Source: Pseudonocardia benzenivorans CB1190 (GTDB lineage: Bacteria > Actinomycetota > Actinomycetes > Mycobacteriales > Pseudonocardiaceae). Taken from it: 64,000 nt of DNA. The stretch spans positions 1-64,000 of the forward strand of contig NC_015312.1 in assembly GCF_000196675.2 (NCBI RefSeq), in the 5' to 3' direction. Shown piece by piece: positions 59,997 to 64,000 of this stretch (positions are counted from its first letter, which is position 1; each line of letters starts with the position of its first letter). The position numbers were made by a program, and so were the translations under genes. The notes beneath the pieces were generated by a model. That model was given only the letters and a program-made list of their open reading frames with translations, was not told where the DNA came from and searched no databases.

Positions 59997-60254
59997 CTAA
60001 CGCGCGTCCGCGGGGCCGATGGCCTTCCCCGAGGCCGCTGTTGTCGCGTCGGTGACCGGGGCAGTGGTCGCGGCCGAGACGGGCGGGGCGGGATGTGCGC
60101 TACTGCTCGATGTTTCCGTTTCGCGCATTTCTGCTTTCAAGATCAGCGCGGATCGGCCCAGGCCGCGCGCGGCCTCGGGCAGTCGTTTCGCACCGAACAG
60201 CAGCGCCACGACACCGACGATGATCAGCCAGTGAGTCGGGCTCAACGCACCCAT
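59997..60254 (-). CDS. tatA: Sec-independent translocase TatA
   Basis: An 85-residue protein starting MGALSPTHWLIIVGVVALLF. The conserved FGAKRLPEAARGLGRS hinge and amphipathic helix follow, and a Ser/Thr/Ala-rich tail ends it. ATG 60254 gives the family-typical start; the upstream in-frame start at 60278 adds non-homologous residues. It is the first gene of the tatA-tatB-LCP operon. Confidence 0.88.
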   Translation of the reverse strand: MGALSPTHWLIIVGVVALLFGAKRLPEAARGLGRSALILKAEMRETETSSSSAHPAPPVSAATTAPVTDATTAASGKAIGPADAR

Positions 60255-60330
60255 GTCTGCCCTCCGCACACCCGGCATGGACCAGCACCGGCCGATGCTA
60301 CGTGGGTGGTTTCGGGCTTGGAGCAGAACC

Positions 60331-61167
60331 TCACGCGCCGGCCGCCGTCACGACCATGTCCGTGACGAATCCGGCCGCCAACCCGACGAGGACTCCTCCG
60401 TACAGGGCCCACGGACGGCCCGCCCGTACGGCAACGCCGACCAGCTGGATGACCACGTAGAGGATCGACCCGGCGGCCAAGGTCAGGAACGTGATGCTGA
60501 GCAGGTCGCTGGTGAATTGCTGGCCGACCGCCGTTCCGATGAACGTGGGGCCGCCGCCGATCAGCCCCATGAGCAGGAGAAAGCTCCAGCCGGGACGCTC
60601 ACCGACGGCTGCGAGCGGAGCCACAATGCCGAACCCCTCGGTTGCGTTGTGCAGCGCGAAACCGATGACCAGGAGCGTGGCCAAGGAGAGCTCGCCACGA
60701 GCCGCGCTACCGCCGATCGCGAGCCCTTCGCCGAAGTTGTGCATGCCGATGCCGATCGCGATGAGCAGTGCCATGCGTCGTGCGGGCGTCACCCGTCGGC
60801 CGGTCGTGAGTTCTGCTGCGGCCATCGCGCCCGGCCCGGTCGCGGGCTCGCGGCGGTGTGTCATCCAGTGCTCGTATCCGGCCAGGCCCAGGAGCCCGAC
60901 CGCGTTTCCGACCAGGAACAACAGCGCCAACCCGATGACGGGTCCGAGTCCGGCGGTGCCGTCGTGGAGGGCTCCGACAGCGGCATCGACCGGTTCCCAC
61001 GCGTGGGAGAGCACATCCCACACCAGGAACAGCAGGATTCCGATCGTGATGGCGTTGAGCAGCACCTGAAGCCGGGGCGATGGTCCCCGCATCCGGCCCA
61101 GGGGAAGGCCCAGCATGATCGTCGCGCCGGCGACGAGCCCCAGCAGTAGGGTCTGTCCCTCGTCCAT
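60331..61167 (-). CDS. ZIP-family metal transporter
   Basis: A 278-residue membrane protein with about eight helices. The metal-binding motifs of ZIP transporters are present: HNFGEGLAIGG in helix 4 and ALHNATEGFGIVAPL in helix 5. ATG 61167 follows GGAGTGAGG. The substrate is likely Zn or another divalent metal, and the direction of transport is assumed to be import. The 57 bases after the start codon's leader hold GTAACCCTTACC, a possible regulator site. Leftward, upstream of tatA by 76 bases. Confidence 0.85.
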   Translation of the reverse strand: MDEGQTLLLGLVAGATIMLGLPLGRMRGPSPRLQVLLNAITIGILLFLVWDVLSHAWEPVDAAVGALHDGTAGLGPVIGLALLFLVGNAVGLLGLAGYEHWMTHRREPATGPGAMAAAELTTGRRVTPARRMALLIAIGIGMHNFGEGLAIGGSAARGELSLATLLVIGFALHNATEGFGIVAPLAAVGERPGWSFLLLMGLIGGGPTFIGTAVGQQFTSDLLSITFLTLAAGSILYVVIQLVGVAVRAGRPWALYGGVLVGLAAGFVTDMVVTAAGA

Positions 61168-61224
61168 TGACCTCACTCCTCCGGTCGGCCAGGTAACCCT
61201 TACCTCTGGATAGGTGCGGGTCAA

Positions 61225-61428
61225 CTACCTGAGAAGAGTCCGGAATATGACGATCTGATCCTTCATTGTCCCCGCGCCCGGGTCGGGGGTCGGCGGTGCG
61301 GCGCTCGTCGTTGGCGGTGTTTTCCCAGGTGCGACGGGGAACGCCGCATCGCGGGATGAGCCGCCGCCATGTTGACCAATGTGGGAGACCACACGGCGAC
61401 GCCGAAGTTTTGGCCGTCTTCTTGCCAT
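61225..61428 (-). CDS. Small protein of unknown function
   Basis: A 67-residue product: an Arg/Lys-rich start (MARRRPKLRRRR), a Gly/Ser/Pro/Thr-rich middle and the hydrophobic end MKDQIVIFRTLLR. ATG 61428 has a perfect GGAGGT site six bases upstream (61435-61440), which is why I keep it. No homology is recognised. It could be a secreted or precursor peptide, but nothing proves that. Confidence 0.4.
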   Translation of the reverse strand: MARRRPKLRRRRVVSHIGQHGGGSSRDAAFPVAPGKTPPTTSAAPPTPDPGAGTMKDQIVIFRTLLR

Positions 61429-61730
61429 CTCAATACCTCCGCATCGTCCGCCTTTACTCCCGAGTTCAAGCAGCGGTGCCACGTCCAATGGCGGCGCCCA
61501 CATTCTGCTGCCGCGCAAGGTGGCGCAGGCGGCATGTTGGCTGACCGGCAGCGCGGCGACGCGCCGCGCAACTCATAAATGGCATCGACCGAGCGCAGCG
61601 ACCCGCCTTGGGGTGTGTTTGGGCAGCCTGCGGCCGTGTCGTTGTCGGGTTGATCACTGACCGCGAGGTCGGCTCCGGTCGGCACCTGGCGGTTTGAGAT
61701 GCTGCGATTCGTGATTGAGACAGACCGGTT
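61429..61730. other. Divergent spacer before the NRPS gene
   Basis: This 302-base region lies between the small leftward gene and the rightward NRPS-like gene. ORFs here lack consistent codon bias. It should contain promoters for both directions; none can be assigned with confidence. Confidence 0.35.
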
Positions 61731-64000
61731 GTGACGGACAATTGTGGTCCGGTGTCCGGATTGGTCGGTGAGCGGTACGGGCCGGCGATATTCGCGGCCA
61801 GCCGTCCGGCGCCGCCCCGCACCCTGCTCGACATTCTCGACGCGACGACGTGGGCCTGCCCGGACGCGGCCGCGCTGGACGACGGCAACGTCCGGCTGGA
61901 CTATCGGGGCCTGCAGGCGGAGGTCACCGCTGCGGCGCGCACCTTGCGGGCGGCCGGGATCGGCCCGGGTGACCGCGTGGGGATCCGGATCCCGTCCGGG
62001 ACCGCCGGTCTCTACGTAGCGATCCTGGCGATTCTCGCGGCCGGGGCCTGCTACGTGCCGGTCGACGCGGACGACCCGCCCGAGCGCGCCGAGCTGGTGT
62101 TCACTGAGGCGGCGGTGACGGCCGTTCTGGACAACGGCGAGGCCCTGCGCGTCTGTCGCCCGCCGCGCGGGGTGCGGCGGCCGACCACACCCGATGACGA
62201 CGCCTGGATCATCTTCACGTCGGGCTCGACGGGGGTCCCGAAGGGGGTCGTCGTCACCCACCGATCGGCGGCGGCGTTCGTCGACGCCGAAGCACAGCTG
62301 TTCCTGCGGCACCGGCCGATCGGCCCGGGTGACCGGGTCCTGGCCGGGCTGTCGGTGGGCTTCGACGCCTCCTGCGAGGAGATGTGGCTGGCCTGGCGGC
62401 ACGGCGCCTGCCTCGTCCCGGCGCCGCGCGCGGTGATACGCACCGGGGCCGACCTCGGCCCGTGGCTGGTCGAACGCGGCGTCACCGTCGTGTCCACGGT
62501 GCCAACCCTGGCGTCCCTGTGGCCCATCGAGACCTTGGCGGCGGTGCGGCTGCTCATCCTTGGTGGCGAGGCGTGCCCGGGCGAGCTGGCGGCGCGGCTT
62601 GCGGCGCCAGGGCGCGAGGTGTGGAACACCTACGGTCCCACCGAGGCGACTGTTGTGGCCACCGCGGCCGAGCTGACCGGCGACGGCGAGGTCCGGATCG
62701 GGACCCCGCTGGCCGGCTGGCTGGCGGCGGTCGTCGACCCCACCGGCCAGCCGGTGTCGTGGGGGGACGCTGGTGAGCTCGTGCTCGGCGGCGTCGGCCT
62801 GGCCCGCTACCTCGACCAGGATCGCGACGCGCAGCGCTACGCGGCGCTGCCGGCTCTGGGTTGGCGGCGGGCCTACCGGACCGGCGACCTGGTCCGCGCG
62901 GACCCGGCCGGGCTGGTGTTCGTCGGCCGCGTCGACGACCAGGTCAAGATCGGAGGGCGGCGCGTCGAGCTGGGGGAGATCGACGCGGCACTACACGCGG
63001 TGCCGGGGGTGGTCGCGGCAGCCGCCGCGGTTCGCAGTGGGCCGAGCGGGCTCCCGGTGCTGGTGGGCTACGTCGTTCCGAGCCCCGGTTTCGACCTGGC
63101 GGGGGCGCAGCGGGACCTGGCCGACCGGCTTCCTGCGCCGCTGGTCCCTCGGCTGGCAGTACTGGCCGAGCTGCCCAGCCGCAGCTCCGGCAAGGTCGAC
63201 CGGGCGGCGCTGCCATGGCCACTGCCCGAGGACCCCGGCACCGGTGCGCGCCCCGACGGGACCGCTGGCTGGCTCGCCGACCGGTGGACGGAGCTGCTCG
63301 GGTCTCCGGTTACCGGGACCGGCCAGGACTTCTTCGCGGCGGGCGGCTCCAGCCTTGCTGCAGCCTCGCTCGTGTCGGTGCTGCGTGCCCGGTTCCCCGG
63401 CGTGTCGGTCGCCGATGTCTACCGGTACCCGACGCTCGGGGGGCTCGCGGCCCGGCTCGACGAGTTGGGCGGGGGCGCGGTCGCCACCGGCCGGGTCCGG
63501 CCCGTGCCGCGCCGCGCCGCCGCGGTGCAGCTGGCGGTGCTGGCGCTGTCGTTCGCGGTCACCGGGGTGCGCTGGGTGGTGGTGCTTGGGTTCGCGGCGG
63601 ACCTGGTCGACGTGGCGACGTCGGGGGCGTGGGCCCCCCACACGTCGTGGTGGTTCGTGACGATCGGTGGGGGCCTGCTGCTCACCCCGCCCGGCCGGTT
63701 CGCGATCACCGTGGCGGCGGTCCGGGCGCTGTGTCGCGGCGTTCGACCCGGTGACCATCCCCGGGGTGGGCGGGTGCACCTGCGGCTGTGGGCCGCGGAG
63801 CGGGTCGCGGCCCTCTTCGGCATCGCCGCGCTCAGCGGGACGCCGTGGGCTGGGCGATATGCACGCGCGCTGGGCTGCCAGGTCGGGCGCGACGTCGTGC
63901 TGCACACGAGGCCTCCGGTCACCGGGCTGGCCCGGCTCGGCGACGGCGCGGTGCTCGAACCGGAGGTCGACATCGCTGGGTGGTGGCTCGACGGCGACGT
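61731..64000 (+). CDS. Pls/PosA-type nonribosomal peptide synthetase (5' part, runs off window)
   Basis: A partial frame of 756 codons without a stop. An adenylation domain (about residues 20-500) has [74 protein letters not shown] and [14 protein letters not shown] carrier domain follows with phosphopantetheine Ser in [15 protein letters not shown]. Then come membrane segments ([33 protein letters not shown]). This order is that of Pls (epsilon-poly-lysine synthetase)-like enzymes, which have no condensation domain. GTG 61731 or GTG 61752 may be the start. The acceptor amino acid is unknown. Confidence 0.85.
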   Translation, partial: MTDNCGPVSGLVGERYGPAIFAASRPAPPRTLLDILDATTWACPDAAALDDGNVRLDYRGLQAEVTAAARTLRAAGIGPGDRVGIRIPSGTAGLYVAILAILAAGACYVPVDADDPPERAELVFTEAAVTAVLDNGEALRVCRPPRGVRRPTTPDDDAWIIFTSGSTGVPKGVVVTHRSAAAFVDAEAQLFLRHRPIGPGDRVLAGLSVGFDASCEEMWLAWRHGACLVPAPRAVIRTGADLGPWLVERGVTVVSTVPTLASLWPIETLAAVRLLILGGEACPGELAARLAAPGREVWNTYGPTEATVVATAAELTGDGEVRIGTPLAGWLAAVVDPTGQPVSWGDAGELVLGGVGLARYLDQDRDAQRYAALPALGWRRAYRTGDLVRADPAGLVFVGRVDDQVKIGGRRVELGEIDAALHAVPGVVAAAAAVRSGPSGLPVLVGYVVPSPGFDLAGAQRDLADRLPAPLVPRLAVLAELPSRSSGKVDRAALPWPLPEDPGTGARPDGTAGWLADRWTELLGSPVTGTGQDFFAAGGSSLAAASLVSVLRARFPGVSVADVYRYPTLGGLAARLDELGGGAVATGRVRPVPRRAAAVQLAVLALSFAVTGVRWVVVLGFAADLVDVATSGAWAPHTSWWFVTIGGGLLLTPPGRFAITVAAVRALCRGVRPGDHPRGGRVHLRLWAAERVAALFGIAALSGTPWAGRYARALGCQVGRDVVLHTRPPVTGLARLGDGAVLEPEVDIAGWWLDGD

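Noticed and set aside
12411..64000. Second copy of the tRNA-Ala 3' end (attR)
   Set aside because: I looked for the CGATTCCCCTCGTCTCCACC segment by eye and did not find it; the right end may lie outside the window or be degenerate.

Overview
This is high-GC actinobacterial DNA. The order dnaA, dnaN, recF, dciA-like (DUF721), gyrB, gyrA, DUF3566 membrane protein, tRNA-Ile, DLW-39 and tRNA-Ala fits the chromosomal origin of a Pseudonocardia-like actinomycete. No gnd gene lies between dnaN and recF, unlike Streptomyces. The genus is inference; the order and the GC-rich third codon positions are seen directly. The dnaA-dnaN gap carries DnaA boxes and is the probable oriC. A second tight cluster of three boxes lies just after recF.

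From the 3' end of tRNA-Ala (12.41 kb) the window becomes a mobile region. A tyrosine integrase abuts the tRNA. A heavily invaded integrative element follows: accessory ORFs and a repeated palindromic operator (13.8-16.3 kb), a nested insertion-sequence array (16.3-22.4 kb), and a regulatory block (22.4-26.5 kb: isochorismatase-type hydrolase, large HTH regulator, GntR repressor, excisionase, small membrane protein, WhiB-HTH protein). The transfer block (26.5-40.65 kb) has an IS21-split gene, a VirD4/TraG-like coupling protein, DUF4913, DUF2742 and DUF2637 proteins, and a MobF relaxase-helicase whose last codons are separated by a group II intron. No VirB4 or other mating-channel gene is visible, so I read it as a mobilisable element. 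No right attachment site was recognised.

The nesting can be read base by base. Two IS982-family copies stand head to tail; the second is split by an IS21-family element whose istB is split by an IS256-family element. A second IS256 copy, apparently identical, sits inside the second of two tandem IS701-family elements at 53.6-57.8 kb. Target duplications are visible for both IS256 copies, both IS21 elements and the IS701 pair.

From 41.4 kb the content is metal and envelope biology: an ArsR regulator divergent from a P1B-type metal ATPase; an MgtE-N/CBS protein followed by an atypical NRAMP transporter; a Wzz-like membrane protein; murT-gatD (lipid II amidation); a lipoprotein; broken DUF7144, MreB-like and transposase fragments; the IS701/IS256 array; then a leftward tatA-tatB-LCP operon, a ZIP transporter, a small unknown gene, and the start of a Pls/PosA-type nonribosomal peptide synthetase that runs off the window.

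The best leads are: a gene whose frame is restored when the second IS21 and one target copy are removed; the group II intron in the relaxase, with matching domain V, branch-point and EBS1/IBS1 signals; a shared CCCAAAA -1 slip site in the IS701 transposases; the repeated 14.1-kb operator; and the divergent MgtE-N/NRAMP pair.
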